This document shows positions 25,720 to 34,070 of a stretch of 64,000 nt of DNA, piece after piece. The stretch covers positions 744,001 through 808,000 of the forward strand of contig CAWHZD010000004.1 in assembly GCA_963833745.1 (NCBI GenBank), written 5' to 3'. Below the pieces are notes generated by a model, which had not been told where the DNA came from, made no database searches, and saw nothing but the letters and a program-made list of their open reading frames with translations. The stretch is from AP-15 sp963833745. Its GTDB lineage: Bacteria; Pseudomonadota; Alphaproteobacteria; ATCC43930; CGMCC-115725. Both the position numbers and the translations under genes were made by a program. The first letter of the stretch is position 1, and every line of letters starts with the position of its first letter.

Positions 25720-27194
25720 CCGCGCGCGCCGCTGGCCGCCAGGGCGGTGACAAAGCTCTCGCGCCACCGGGTGATGTCGTTGCTTTCGATCGTCGCCATC
25801 ATCGCGGTCCACCGCTCCTTGCGCTCGCCGAGCGACATGCTGAGGCCCTGTCGGATGCCGTCGGCCATGCCCTCGATATCGTGCGGGTTGACCACCACGG
25901 CCTCCCCAAGCTCCTGCGCCGCTCCGGCAAAGCAGGACAATACCAGCACGCCCGGATCATCGGCCGGCTGCGAGGCGACGTATTCCTTGGCCACAAGGTT
26001 CATGCCGTCGCGCAGCGGCGTCACCAGCCCGATCCGCGCCGCCCGAAAAAACCCCGTCAGGATCCGATGGCTGAAGCTCTTATTGATGTAGCGCAGCGGC
26101 GTCCAGTCGAATTCGCCATAGCGGCCATTGATGTTTCCGGCTGAGGCGGCGAGGGTCCGACGAATTTCCTGATACTCGGGAACCTCCGAGCGCGAGGGCG
26201 GGGCGATCTGCATGAAGACGATGCGGCCGCGCGTCTCCGGATAGGTTTCGAGCAGCTGCCCGAAGGCGGCGAACCGCGCCGGCAGACCCTTTGAATAGTC
26301 GAGCCGGTCGACGCCGATCATCAAGGTCCGCTCGCCGAGGCTCTGGCGCAGACGCCGCATATGCCGACTGGCCTCGGCCGCTTCCGCCTGTTTCGCTACT
26401 GTCGCGACATCGATGGCAATCGGAAAGACCTGAACACGGACGATCCGGCCGAAGGCGCGCAAGACGCCATTGCCGAGATTCTCGGCCCCGGCCCACCGCA
26501 GCAGGTAGTCGCAAAAACCGTGCAGATCGGACTTGGTTTGGAAACCGACGAGGTCATAAGCGCACAGCGCTTCGGCGAGGTCCCGATGGTTCGGCAGCAC
26601 CCGCAGCAATTCGGCCGGCGGAAACGGCGTATGCAGGAAAAAGCCGAGCTTCTGGCCCTGGTCGAGCCGACGCAATTCACGCCCGAGCGGGATCATATGG
26701 TAGTCGTGGACCCACACCAGATCCTGCGGCAGCAGCATCGGCGCCATTGCCCGCGCAAACATACGGTTAACCCGCAGATATCCGGCAAAGTCGTGCCGTG
26801 AATAGTCGACCAACCCGGCGCGCAAATGGAACAGCGGCCACAACACGCGGTTGGCGAATCCGAGGTAGTATTGGTCAAAATCGCGCTGCGACAGATCGAG
26901 CGTCGCATAGGTCAACGGGCCGCGCACAACCGTTCTGAGATCGCCCGGGGCCGCATCGTCTACCGCTCCGCTCCAGCCGAACCAGATACCGCCGCTGCTT
27001 TCGAGCGCGGCGCGGATCGCAACCGCAAGGCCGCCGGAATCGGGTTTTTCACTGTCGACGGCAACGCGGTTGGAGACGACAACCAACCGCCGGTTTCCTC
27101 CGGCGGCGCATAGCGACACCGCCTCTGCTCTCCCGACTGGCAGATTTGCGTTCGCCGTCTTCGTTGTCGTGATTTCTCCCTCCGTCATCCTCAT
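25716..27194 (-). CDS. otsA: Alpha,alpha-trehalose-phosphate synthase
   Basis: Joins UDP-glucose and glucose-6-phosphate to trehalose-6-phosphate. The 492-residue GT20 enzyme shows RLVVVSNRV, the donor-site VWVHDYHMIPLGRELR, GFFLHTPFP, RLDYSKGLP (phosphate binding), and TPLRDGMNLVAKEYVA. Start ATG 27194 is preceded by GGGG; a second ATG six bases later is equally possible. The first ~25 residues before the domain are a low-complexity tail. It lies 65 bases after otsB and overlaps glk. Trehalose is an osmo- and desiccation protectant. Confidence 0.95.
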   Translation of the reverse strand: MRMTEGEITTTKTANANLPVGRAEAVSLCAAGGNRRLVVVSNRVAVDSEKPDSGGLAVAIRAALESSGGIWFGWSGAVDDAAPGDLRTVVRGPLTYATLDLSQRDFDQYYLGFANRVLWPLFHLRAGLVDYSRHDFAGYLRVNRMFARAMAPMLLPQDLVWVHDYHMIPLGRELRRLDQGQKLGFFLHTPFPPAELLRVLPNHRDLAEALCAYDLVGFQTKSDLHGFCDYLLRWAGAENLGNGVLRAFGRIVRVQVFPIAIDVATVAKQAEAAEASRHMRRLRQSLGERTLMIGVDRLDYSKGLPARFAAFGQLLETYPETRGRIVFMQIAPPSRSEVPEYQEIRRTLAASAGNINGRYGEFDWTPLRYINKSFSHRILTGFFRAARIGLVTPLRDGMNLVAKEYVASQPADDPGVLVLSCFAGAAQELGEAVVVNPHDIEGMADGIRQGLSMSLGERKERWTAMMATIESNDITRWRESFVTALAASGARG

Positions 27195-27259
27195 TCCCCT
27201 TATGCATTCGCTTTGACCAACGCTGAAAGGTCGGGGATGTTCCTGCAGAAGCTTGATTT

Positions 27260-28123
27260 TCAAGCCTCTTGTCGGTTTAGAGCGAGCCAGGCATGGACCG
27301 CTCGAACGTCCGCTAGGGCATATCGGGCCCGGGTTTGCGCCGGCGGCCCAACCCAAATCGCAACCCCGTTACGACGGGAAATTTCGGCGAAACCGTCTTC
27401 GTCCGTTACATCGTCGCCGATGAAGACCGCAGGGCGGCCGACAAATGGCGGCTCGGCCAGGAACGCAGCGATCGCCATCCCTTTATTCACCCCGCGGGGC
27501 TGAAACTCGACGACCATTTTGCCGGCCATCAGGCGCAACGCGCTTTCCTGCCGCGCCATCTGCGTGGCGCAGATGCGGATTTCTGGCTCGCGTTCCGGCG
27601 CGCCACGGTAGTGCAGCGCCAGGGTCTTGTCCTTGTCTTCGAGGACGAGGCCGCGGCCGATGCCGGCAAAAGCTTTGAGACGCGGGCGCAGCCGATCGAG
27701 GGCAGCGGCCGCCATCGGGTCCACCGTGGAATCGAGGGTGCCGTCGGCACTGCGACGCTCGATGCCGTGCAGCCCGGCTGCGGCCCCTCGCCAGGGGTGG
27801 AGCAGGCGATCGATTTCCCGCAGCGGACGGCCGCTGACCAACGCCAGCGCGTCGCCGTGCCGCCACGTCAAGTCGTGCAATAGGGACGGCATATCGGACG
27901 GGACGCGGACGCGATCGGGACGCGAAGCGATTTCCAGCAAGGTGCCGTCGATGTCGAGAAACAGCGCCGAATGGTCGTCGCGCGGCGGTGGTGGCCGCGT
28001 TGCCGGCAAAGTCGGGATTTCCGGCTGCGTCAAAGACCCGTCCTTGTGCGATGCACATGGCTCTCCGCGGAGGTGTGGGCTAAACGTCTGATCTGAACGG
28101 AAACCCTCAACGATGCCAGTCAT
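27260..28123 (-). CDS. otsB: Trehalose-6-phosphate phosphatase
   Basis: Removes the phosphate from trehalose-6-phosphate made by OtsA. The 287-residue HAD-superfamily protein carries motif I ALFLDIDGTLLEIA (nucleophile Asp57, acid Asp59), VSGRPLREID (motif II), the cap and motif IV FIGDDVTDEDGF. The N-terminal 50 residues are Pro-rich and probably disordered; a later start is possible. It is the first gene of otsB-otsA-glk. Confidence 0.94.
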   Translation of the reverse strand: MTGIVEGFRSDQTFSPHLRGEPCASHKDGSLTQPEIPTLPATRPPPPRDDHSALFLDIDGTLLEIASRPDRVRVPSDMPSLLHDLTWRHGDALALVSGRPLREIDRLLHPWRGAAAGLHGIERRSADGTLDSTVDPMAAAALDRLRPRLKAFAGIGRGLVLEDKDKTLALHYRGAPEREPEIRICATQMARQESALRLMAGKMVVEFQPRGVNKGMAIAAFLAEPPFVGRPAVFIGDDVTDEDGFAEISRRNGVAIWVGPPAQTRARYALADVRAVHAWLALNRQEA

Positions 28124-28138
28124 TTCGAAAAAAGCGGC

Positions 28139-28166
28139 TTGACATCCCGGCGCAACGTATTAGATT
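28139..28166 (+). promoter_or_regulatory. Sigma-70-type promoter for candidate small RNA
   Basis: A perfect TTGACA at 28139-28144, a 16-base spacer, and TAGATT at 28161-28166. It points to the right, where the only thing before the oppositely oriented phhA gene is a roughly 93-base segment ending in a strong terminator. Confidence 0.65.
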
Positions 28167-28172
28167 GTGCAG

Positions 28173-28265
28173 TGCGGTAACGATCGCCGGTTGTGGTCTT
28201 ACCGTACGTCTTCTAGGCGTTTCCTCCCTAAACTTGGGCCGAGCTCAGCTGCGGCCCATTTTTTT
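28173..28265 (+). ncRNA. Candidate trans-acting small RNA with CCUCCC loop
   Basis: From the expected start near 28173 the transcript would be about 93 nt. It forms a 5' hairpin (CGGTAA 28175-28180 with TTACCG 28199-28204), then a single-stranded stretch holding TTTCCTCCC (28220-28228), complementary to a Shine-Dalgarno sequence, then an intrinsic terminator. No open frame of protein character lies inside. Anti-SD loops of this kind are typical of Hfq-type alphaproteobacterial small RNAs. It lies between otsB and phhA and does not belong to either. No family assignment is attempted. Confidence 0.55.
28235..28265 (+). terminator. Intrinsic terminator of the candidate small RNA
   Basis: Stem TGGGCCG (28235-28241) pairs with CGGCCCA (28252-28258); the loop AGCTCAGCTG can extend the stem through AGC/GCT. 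Seven T residues follow (28259-28265), on the + strand only, so the hairpin ends a rightward transcript and not phhA, which stops on the other strand at 28264. Confidence 0.85.
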
Positions 28266-29130
28266 ATCCCGGGCCGGCACCGCGGCAGGGAGCGATTCGA
28301 TCCTCGTCCTGCACTTGGCCAGAATCGAGATCGGGCAGGCCCGACACCTCCCGATAGATAGGCCCGAAATCGGGTCTGGTCGCCTCGAACAGCTGCTCGA
28401 AATCGTCGATGACGAAATACGTATCCTGAAACCGGTCGATGCGGTAGCGAGTGCGCATGATGCGGCGCAAGTCGAAGCCGATCCGGTTTGGCCGCGGGTC
28501 GTCGAGGCAGTAGACCAATTCGCCTGCCGACGACAAAATTCCCGATCCGTAAATCCGTAATCCCGCCGGGGTCGCGAGCAGCCCGAACTCGACCGTGTAC
28601 CAATAAAGGCGTGCCAGCCGCTGCAGATGGCCGAGACCGGACGCCTTGAGTCCGCCTTGGCCATAGGCCTGCATGTAGTCGGCAAAGATCGGGTTCATCA
28701 GCAGCGGCACATGGCCGCAGATGTCGTGAAAGACGTCCGGCTCCTGCAAATAATCGAGCTGGTCGCGGCGGCGGATGAAGCAGGTCGACGGAAAGCGCCG
28801 CTGTGCGAGATGGGCAAAAAACACCACGTCTGGAACCAGCCCCGGCACCGCGACGACCTGCCATCCGGTGGTGCGGTCGAGCACCTCGTTGAGCCGCCGG
28901 AAATCCGGGATGCCTGAGGCCACCACGCCGAGCGTGCCCAGCCCTTCGAGATATTCGCGACACGCGCGTCCGACCAGAAGCTTCTGCTGGCGCTCAAAGA
29001 GCAACCGCCAGACGGCGTGCTCGTCCGCGCCGTAACTCTGCCAATCCTGTTCGATCGTGAAATTCGGGGCCGCCTCGGGCCCGACGTCGATCATCAAACG
29101 CCCCGCGTTCGCATCTTCCTTTACCGGCAT
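28264..29130 (-). CDS. phhA: Phenylalanine-4-hydroxylase
   Basis: Converts phenylalanine to tyrosine with tetrahydropterin and O2. The 288-residue monomer is the usual bacterial length. Iron ligands are visible: PDVFHDICGH gives His135 and His140, and YWYTVEFGL gives Glu181. Other hallmarks are QVVAVPGLVPDVVFFAHLA, RRFPSTCFIR, GIYGSGILSSAGELVYCL-like segment and the C-terminal DTYFVIDDFEQLF. The C-terminal 30 residues are low-complexity. The pterin cofactor could derive from the folE branch at 1.1 kb. Single gene, divergent from nothing close. Confidence 0.96.
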   Translation of the reverse strand: MPVKEDANAGRLMIDVGPEAAPNFTIEQDWQSYGADEHAVWRLLFERQQKLLVGRACREYLEGLGTLGVVASGIPDFRRLNEVLDRTTGWQVVAVPGLVPDVVFFAHLAQRRFPSTCFIRRRDQLDYLQEPDVFHDICGHVPLLMNPIFADYMQAYGQGGLKASGLGHLQRLARLYWYTVEFGLLATPAGLRIYGSGILSSAGELVYCLDDPRPNRIGFDLRRIMRTRYRIDRFQDTYFVIDDFEQLFEATRPDFGPIYREVSGLPDLDSGQVQDEDRIAPCRGAGPG

Positions 29131-29185
29131 CCCCTTTTAGGTGAGAACGCCGGTGCGGCGGGTCAATCGGGATCTGGCGTCCGCC

Positions 29186-30061
29186 TTACTCGGCTGCGGC
29201 TTTTATCAAACAACCCTCGGCGGCGCGGCTCAATTGCCGGGTCAGCTCGGCCAGCTCAGCGGCGAGCGCGGCAAAACGCGGCTTTCGCCGATAATTGCGC
29301 TCGTCCATGTAGAGCGCGCGGTTGATCTCGATTTGCAAGGCGTGTCGGCCGCGGCGTGGATCGCCATAATGCTCGGTGGTGAACCCGCCTGCATACGGCG
29401 TGTTGATCGCAACGCCAAAGCCGCGCGCGACGAAGAACCGGCGAGCGGCTTCTAGGATAGCCGGCGCGCATGCGGTGCCGTAGCAATCGCCCAGCACGAT
29501 GTCGGCTCCGTCCGACCCGCAAAGCGAGCCGACACCCGACGGCATCGAGTGACAATCGATCAACAGATAGCCGCCGAACAGGGCCTCCGTCTCCTCGACT
29601 AACCGCCCGAGGGCCAGGTGATAGGGACGATAGAGCCCATCGACGCGGCGCTGGGCTTCGGCAAAGAGCAGCTTGCCGGCGTAGATCTCCTCGCCGCTGG
29701 CGACGATGCGGGCGATCGTCCCCAACCCCATCCGCACCCGCGGTGAGCCCACGTTGACAAAGCCCGGCAGCGTGTCCGAAAACATCGCCGGGTCGAGCTC
29801 ATAGGGTTCGCGGTTGACGTCGAGATAGGCGCGCGGAAACTGGGCCGCCAGCAGCGGCGCGCCGAGGCCGGGGGCGGCGGCGAACAGTTCGTCGACAAAG
29901 CTGTCCTCGGAGCGCCGCAGCGCCAGCGGATCGAGGCGTGAGGCGGTAACAAAGGCGGCCGGATAATCCGAACCGCTATGCGGCGAGGCGAGGATCAGCG
30001 GCCGCCGTTCGGCCGCCGGCCTTTGCAGCTCGAAAACCCCGCGGGGCAGATCGCCATCCAT
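29186..30061 (-). CDS. N-formylglutamate amidohydrolase family protein
   Basis: A 291-residue zinc hydrolase of the HutG/FGase family. Motifs are ILASPHSGSDYP (first metal His), RSEDSFVDEL, AYLDVNREPYELDP, LLIDCHSMPSGVG (second His) and HALQIEINRALYMDE. Family members hydrolyse N-formyl-L-glutamate to glutamate and formate in histidine degradation, but no hut genes lie nearby and many members act on other N-acyl amino acids. It ends about 55 bases upstream of phhA's start region on the same strand order, so co-transcription with phhA is possible. Confidence 0.88.
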   Translation of the reverse strand: MDGDLPRGVFELQRPAAERRPLILASPHSGSDYPAAFVTASRLDPLALRRSEDSFVDELFAAAPGLGAPLLAAQFPRAYLDVNREPYELDPAMFSDTLPGFVNVGSPRVRMGLGTIARIVASGEEIYAGKLLFAEAQRRVDGLYRPYHLALGRLVEETEALFGGYLLIDCHSMPSGVGSLCGSDGADIVLGDCYGTACAPAILEAARRFFVARGFGVAINTPYAGGFTTEHYGDPRRGRHALQIEINRALYMDERNYRRKPRFAALAAELAELTRQLSRAAEGCLIKAAAE

Positions 30062-30205
30062 GCGTCAAAGCTTAGTGCGCGGCCGCAAAACTGTCATCAT
30101 CGAGCGCGGCGTAAATGCGGCCGCCGCATTCTCCTTGGAACGCCTTGGCAGCGCGCTAGGATGACGTCTCGGCCCACAACGTGCTCGATACCAAAAAGGA
30201 ACCAG

Positions 30206-31186
30206 ATGCAGCGCCGCAGGCTCGGAGAATTGGAAGTGTCCGCGATCGGTCTCGGCTGCGCGACGATGACGCCATTCTATGGCGAGCCCGACCCCGGCGC
30301 CGCGATCGCGACCCTGGAGCGCGCGGCCGAGATCGGCCTCGACTTTCTCGACAGCTCCGACGCCTACGGCCGGGGCCGCAACGAAGAGCTAATCGCGCGC
30401 GTGCTGAGAGGGCACCGCTACAAATACGTGGTGGCAACCAAATTCGGCAATATGGGCCGCAACTCCGACGGATCGGCGGCCGGCGAGGGGCGGCCGGAAT
30501 ATTTGCGGCTCGCCTGCGAGCGGAGCCTCGTACGGCTCGAGACCGATGTCATCGACCTCTATTACATTCACCGCGTCGATCCCGGGGTGCCGATCGAGGA
30601 GACGGTCGGCGCGATGAGCGACCTCGTGCGCGAGGGCAAGGTTCGGTATCTCGGCATCTCGGAAGCCGGTCCGGAAACGATCTGTCGTGCGCACGCCGTT
30701 CATCCGATGAGCGCCGTGCAGATCGAGTATTCGCTGTGGTCACGCGATGTCGAGAACACCATTTTGCCGCTTTGCCGGCAGCTCGGCATCGGCTTTGTCG
30801 GGTACAGCCCGCTTGGCCGCGGCTTTCTGACCGGTTCAATAACCGCGCCCGAGGATCTCGGCGTCAATGATGCGCGGCGAAACATGCCCCGCTTCGAAGG
30901 CGAGAACCTGCGGCTCAATCTCGACCTCGTCGCCGAATTGCGGCGCCTCGCGGCCACCGAAGCCTGCACCGCGGCGCAGCTCGCGCTCGCCTGGGTATTA
31001 TCGCGTGGTGACTACATCGTGCCGATTCCCGGGACCAGCCATCGGCACCGGCTCGACGAGAACGCCGCGGCGGCCGACATGACCCTTTCCGCGGCGACGT
31101 TGCGGGCGCTCGACGAAATCTTTCGGCCGGGGGCGGCCGCCGGTCTGCGCTACCCGGAGGCTTATGCCCGGACCCTGGGCATCTGA
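30206..31186 (+). CDS. Aldo/keto reductase
   Basis: A 326-residue NADPH-dependent oxidoreductase of the AKR YhdN/Tas-like group. The tetrad is visible: the Asp and Tyr in FLDSSDAYGRGRNEELI, Lys in VVATKFGNMG, and His in DLYYIHRVDPGVPIEETVGAM; the cofactor end reads VPIPGTSHRHRLDEN. Substrate unknown. ATG 30206 starts at the first strand (MQRRRLGELEVSAIGLG). Followed 48 bases later by a flavin oxidoreductase on the same strand, so the two may be co-transcribed. Confidence 0.92.
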   Translation: MQRRRLGELEVSAIGLGCATMTPFYGEPDPGAAIATLERAAEIGLDFLDSSDAYGRGRNEELIARVLRGHRYKYVVATKFGNMGRNSDGSAAGEGRPEYLRLACERSLVRLETDVIDLYYIHRVDPGVPIEETVGAMSDLVREGKVRYLGISEAGPETICRAHAVHPMSAVQIEYSLWSRDVENTILPLCRQLGIGFVGYSPLGRGFLTGSITAPEDLGVNDARRNMPRFEGENLRLNLDLVAELRRLAATEACTAAQLALAWVLSRGDYIVPIPGTSHRHRLDENAAAADMTLSAATLRALDEIFRPGAAAGLRYPEAYARTLGI

Positions 31187-31233
31187 AGACTGAGGAACAT
31201 CGGAAATAGTGCCAACGCGCAGAGGAAACACAC

Positions 31234-32271
31234 ATGCGTTTCGGATTGTTTGGCGGCGCGCGCACCGAGATCGGTGAACAGGCGAGCGACAGCCGGATCT
31301 ACACCGACTATGTTGACTACATCTGCGAAGCCGAAAGGCTGGGTTTTCACAGCGTCTTTCTGGTCGAGCACCATTTCACTGGGTTCGGGCAGATCTCGGC
31401 CACCCTCAGCTTTCTGACCTATCTCGCGGCAAAGACGACGCAGATCCGGCTCGGCACCGCGGTTCTGGTCCTACCCTGGCACAATCCGGCGTTGCTCGCC
31501 GAGCAGGCGGCGACACTTGACCTGTTGTCGAACGGCCGGCTCGATCTCGGCATCGGCAAGGGCTATCGCTGGGGCGAGTTCCACGGCTTCTGCATCCCGA
31601 TGGAGGAAGCCGCCGAGCGCTACGACGAGGCCGTCGAATTTCTGCGCAAGGCGTGGACCAGCAAGGGCCGCTTCTCGCATCACGGCAAGCGCTGGCACTA
31701 CGAGGACATTGTCGTCGAGCCGGCCCCGGTGCAATTCCCCCATCCGCCCTTGTGGATCGGCGCCCAGAGCGCTCCGTCGATCCGCGGGGCGGCCGAAGGC
31801 GGCTTCAACCTGCTCTTGGGCCAGGCCGGCAGCCCGGAGCTGGTGGCCGAGAATATCGGGATCTATCGCAAGGCGGTCGAGGCGCAGGGCCGCGTCTTCG
31901 ACCCGATGAGCGTCGGCTTGACCCGCGCCTTGCACATCGCGGCGACGCCGGCGGAGCGTGAGGCGGCGCATGAATTGCGCATGACCTTTATGCGCAACGT
32001 CCAGCAATTGTCGCTGTCGCCGACCGGTGCTTCGCCGACCCTTGGTCGGCCGCGCCGGGCGATGTCGCCCGAGGAGATGCGGCGGGCGACCGAAACCGAC
32101 GCGCTGATCGGCCCGCCCGAAGAGATTGTCGGCCGGATCAAACGGCTGCAGGCGGGCGGCGTCGAATATGTCATGGTCATCGACGTCGGCGGCTCGCTGT
32201 CCGCGCTGCGAACCTTCGCCCGCGAGGTGATGCCCGAGTTTGCCGATCGACCAGGCGCGCGCCCCGCATAA
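31234..32271 (+). CDS. LLM-class flavin-dependent oxidoreductase
   Basis: A 345-residue luciferase-like monooxygenase. Barrel motifs: MRFGLFGGARTEIGE, SVFLVEHHFTGFGQISATLSFL, IRLGTAVLVLPWHNPALLAEQAATLDLLSNGRL and GIGKGYRWGEFHGF, followed by PPLWIGAQSAPSIRGAAEGGF and a C-terminal GPPEEIVGRIKRLQAGGVEYVM. These match bacterial-luciferase-like FMN monooxygenases. Substrate unknown. Its neighbour upstream is an aldo/keto reductase. Confidence 0.93.
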   Translation: MRFGLFGGARTEIGEQASDSRIYTDYVDYICEAERLGFHSVFLVEHHFTGFGQISATLSFLTYLAAKTTQIRLGTAVLVLPWHNPALLAEQAATLDLLSNGRLDLGIGKGYRWGEFHGFCIPMEEAAERYDEAVEFLRKAWTSKGRFSHHGKRWHYEDIVVEPAPVQFPHPPLWIGAQSAPSIRGAAEGGFNLLLGQAGSPELVAENIGIYRKAVEAQGRVFDPMSVGLTRALHIAATPAEREAAHELRMTFMRNVQQLSLSPTGASPTLGRPRRAMSPEEMRRATETDALIGPPEEIVGRIKRLQAGGVEYVMVIDVGGSLSALRTFAREVMPEFADRPGARPA

Positions 32272-32374
32272 ACCCGTGCCGCCGCTCGTAACCTGATCTG
32301 AACCTTCTTATCGCTTGCGAGGAGCACGGCAGCCGCCGCAAGATCGCATTGCGCTTACCGAACAGGACGTGAAC

Positions 32375-32890
32375 ATGAAACGTATCGATCCCCGCGCCGT
32401 CGCCGCCTTGGCGCTCGTGACCACGTTGGCGGCGTGCGTCGTCCCGCCGCCAGGTCCGACGATCCCGGTGGCGCCAGGGCCGGGCAAGTCGTTTGACGCC
32501 TTTGCTGCCGACCAGAATTTCTGCGCTCAGTACGCCAGTTCGCAAACCGCCGGCGCGGCGGCCGCGGCGAACAACCAGGCGGTCGGCACCGCGCTCTTCA
32601 CCACCGCGCTTGGCGCCGCCATCGGCGGGGCGGTTGGCGGCGGCCGGGGCGCCGGGATCGGCGCTGCGTCGGGCGCTGGTCTCGGCACGGTGGTGGGGGC
32701 CAACAACTCGGCCTACGCGCAAATGTCGCTGCAGCAGCAATTCGACACCATCTACGGCGAGTGCATGATGGCGCACGGCAACCAGGTCCCGGGTTTTGCG
32801 CCGCCGCCGGGGGCGCCGCCTTACGGGGGGCCAGGTTATGGCCCGCCGCAGGGTTATGGCCCGCCGCCCGGTTATTACCGGCCGTACTGA
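32375..32890 (+). CDS. Glycine-zipper outer-membrane-type lipoprotein
   Basis: A 171-residue lipoprotein: signal VAALALVTTLAAC with lipobox LAAC, Cys at about residue 21. The core LGAAIGGAVGGGRGAGIGAASGAGLGTVVG is a glycine-zipper (two antiparallel membrane-inserting helices, as in SlyB/OmpA-like or YMGG proteins), preceded by FCAQYASSQ and followed by QQQFDTIYGECMMAHG, a pattern seen in family DUF1269/YMGG relatives. The C-terminus is a Tyr/Gly/Pro tail (GYGPPQGYGPPPGYY). Probably an envelope-stability protein. ATG 32375 follows an ATG-less 60-base leader in the same frame. Confidence 0.85.
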   Translation: MKRIDPRAVAALALVTTLAACVVPPPGPTIPVAPGPGKSFDAFAADQNFCAQYASSQTAGAAAAANNQAVGTALFTTALGAAIGGAVGGGRGAGIGAASGAGLGTVVGANNSAYAQMSLQQQFDTIYGECMMAHGNQVPGFAPPPGAPPYGGPGYGPPQGYGPPPGYYRPY

Positions 32891-32928
32891 CGCCGCCCCT
32901 TGGCCGGGCGCGCCAGTCGCCGCCGCGC

Positions 32929-33144
32929 TCAGTGCGCGCCGGTCTTGCGGTTGTCGGTCAGGAAGATCTGAGCGAGACCGCGGCGGCGCGCCAGGGAGCG
33001 GCCCCAGACGACCGCCTGCTCGTCGGAATCGAAATGACGGACCATCGGCGCCATCGTTTCCACATTGCCGAATTCGTCCCATTCCTCGATCAGGCTCGCG
33101 AGAACGCCCGCGGACGCCGGGTCGAGGACCAAGGTCAGCTTCAT
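32929..33144 (-). CDS. Small hypothetical protein
   Basis: A 71-residue frame, MKLTLVLDPASAGVLASLI to LAQIFLTDNRKTGAH, with regular codon bias and alternating strand/helix character (two or three strands and a helix). The ATG at 33144 has GGGGCGGCG upstream rather than a clear SD. I do not recognise the family. It lies between the lipoprotein (convergent) and an SDR gene (divergent). Confidence 0.55.
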   Translation of the reverse strand: MKLTLVLDPASAGVLASLIEEWDEFGNVETMAPMVRHFDSDEQAVVWGRSLARRRGLAQIFLTDNRKTGAH

Positions 33145-33265
33145 CGCCGCCCCTTTCGTGCCATTCTTCCAATCGCGGGCCAATCGCCGGCAAGGGCCAT
33201 TCCCGGCATCGGCCATTCAGGGTACACCGTTGCCGACGCGATAATCTACCGAGGCGGAGGACAAC

Positions 33266-34051
33266 ATGCTGGATTTGCGCATTCGCGGACGCAAGGCGCT
33301 GGTTTGCGCGGCAAGCAAGGGGTTGGGGCGGGCCTGTGCGACAGCACTCGGCCGAGCCGGGGTTGAATTGACGATCACCGCGCGCACCAGGGAGACCCTC
33401 GAGCAAACGGCTGAGGAGATCCGCAAGGAGACCGGCGCCAAGGTGACCGCGGTCGCCGGCGACATATCGACCGAAGCCGGCCGCGCCGCAGCGCTCGCCG
33501 CCTGTCCCGCCCCGGACATCCTCGTCAACAATTGCGGTGGGCCGCCGCACGGCGATTTTCGCGAATGGTCGGTCGAGGACTGGCAGAAGGCGGTCAATGC
33601 CAACATGCTTACCCCGATCATGCTGATCAAGGCGACGATTGACGGCATGTGCGAGCGCCGGTTTGGCCGCATCGTCAACATCACCTCGGGTTCGGTCAAA
33701 TCGCCGATCGCCAATCTCGGCATGAGCAACGGGGCGCGCGCCGGGCTGACCGCGTTTTCCGCCGGCATCGCGCGCCAGGTGGCGAAGTACAATGTGACGA
33801 TCAACGGCCTGCTGCCCGGCCCGTTTTTGACCGACCGGCTGCGTTCGGGCATCGAATACGAGGCGCGGCGGCAAAACATCTCGTTCGAAGAACTGCTTGC
33901 CAAGCGCGGCCAGGCCAACCCGGCCGGCCGGGTCGGCGACCCGGCCGAGTTCGGTGACGCCTGCGCCTTTTTGTGCGCCGCCTCGTCCGGCTTTATCGTC
34001 GGCCAGAACCTGCTGCTCGACGGCGGCGCCTTCAACTCCACGATGGGCTGA
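33266..34051 (+). CDS. SDR-family protein lacking the usual catalytic Tyr-Lys
   Basis: The 261-residue protein has the SDR Rossmann fold: a cofactor motif CAASKGLGRACA (in place of TGxxxGIG), an NNCGG strand and DFREWSVEDWQKAVNANM. At the active site, VNITSGSVKSPIANLGMSNGARAGL keeps the Ser but has no Tyr-x-x-x-Lys; the equivalent positions read as Ser/Asn and Arg. A subgroup of SDRs related to 3-oxoacyl-ACP reductases shares this change, so it is family-level and not a mutation. The C-terminus (GQNLLLDGGAFNSTMG) is normal. Function unknown; may bind rather than reduce substrate. Confidence 0.88.
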   Translation: MLDLRIRGRKALVCAASKGLGRACATALGRAGVELTITARTRETLEQTAEEIRKETGAKVTAVAGDISTEAGRAAALAACPAPDILVNNCGGPPHGDFREWSVEDWQKAVNANMLTPIMLIKATIDGMCERRFGRIVNITSGSVKSPIANLGMSNGARAGLTAFSAGIARQVAKYNVTINGLLPGPFLTDRLRSGIEYEARRQNISFEELLAKRGQANPAGRVGDPAEFGDACAFLCAASSGFIVGQNLLLDGGAFNSTMG

Positions 34052-34070
34052 TCCCGGAAGGTGCGGGCCG

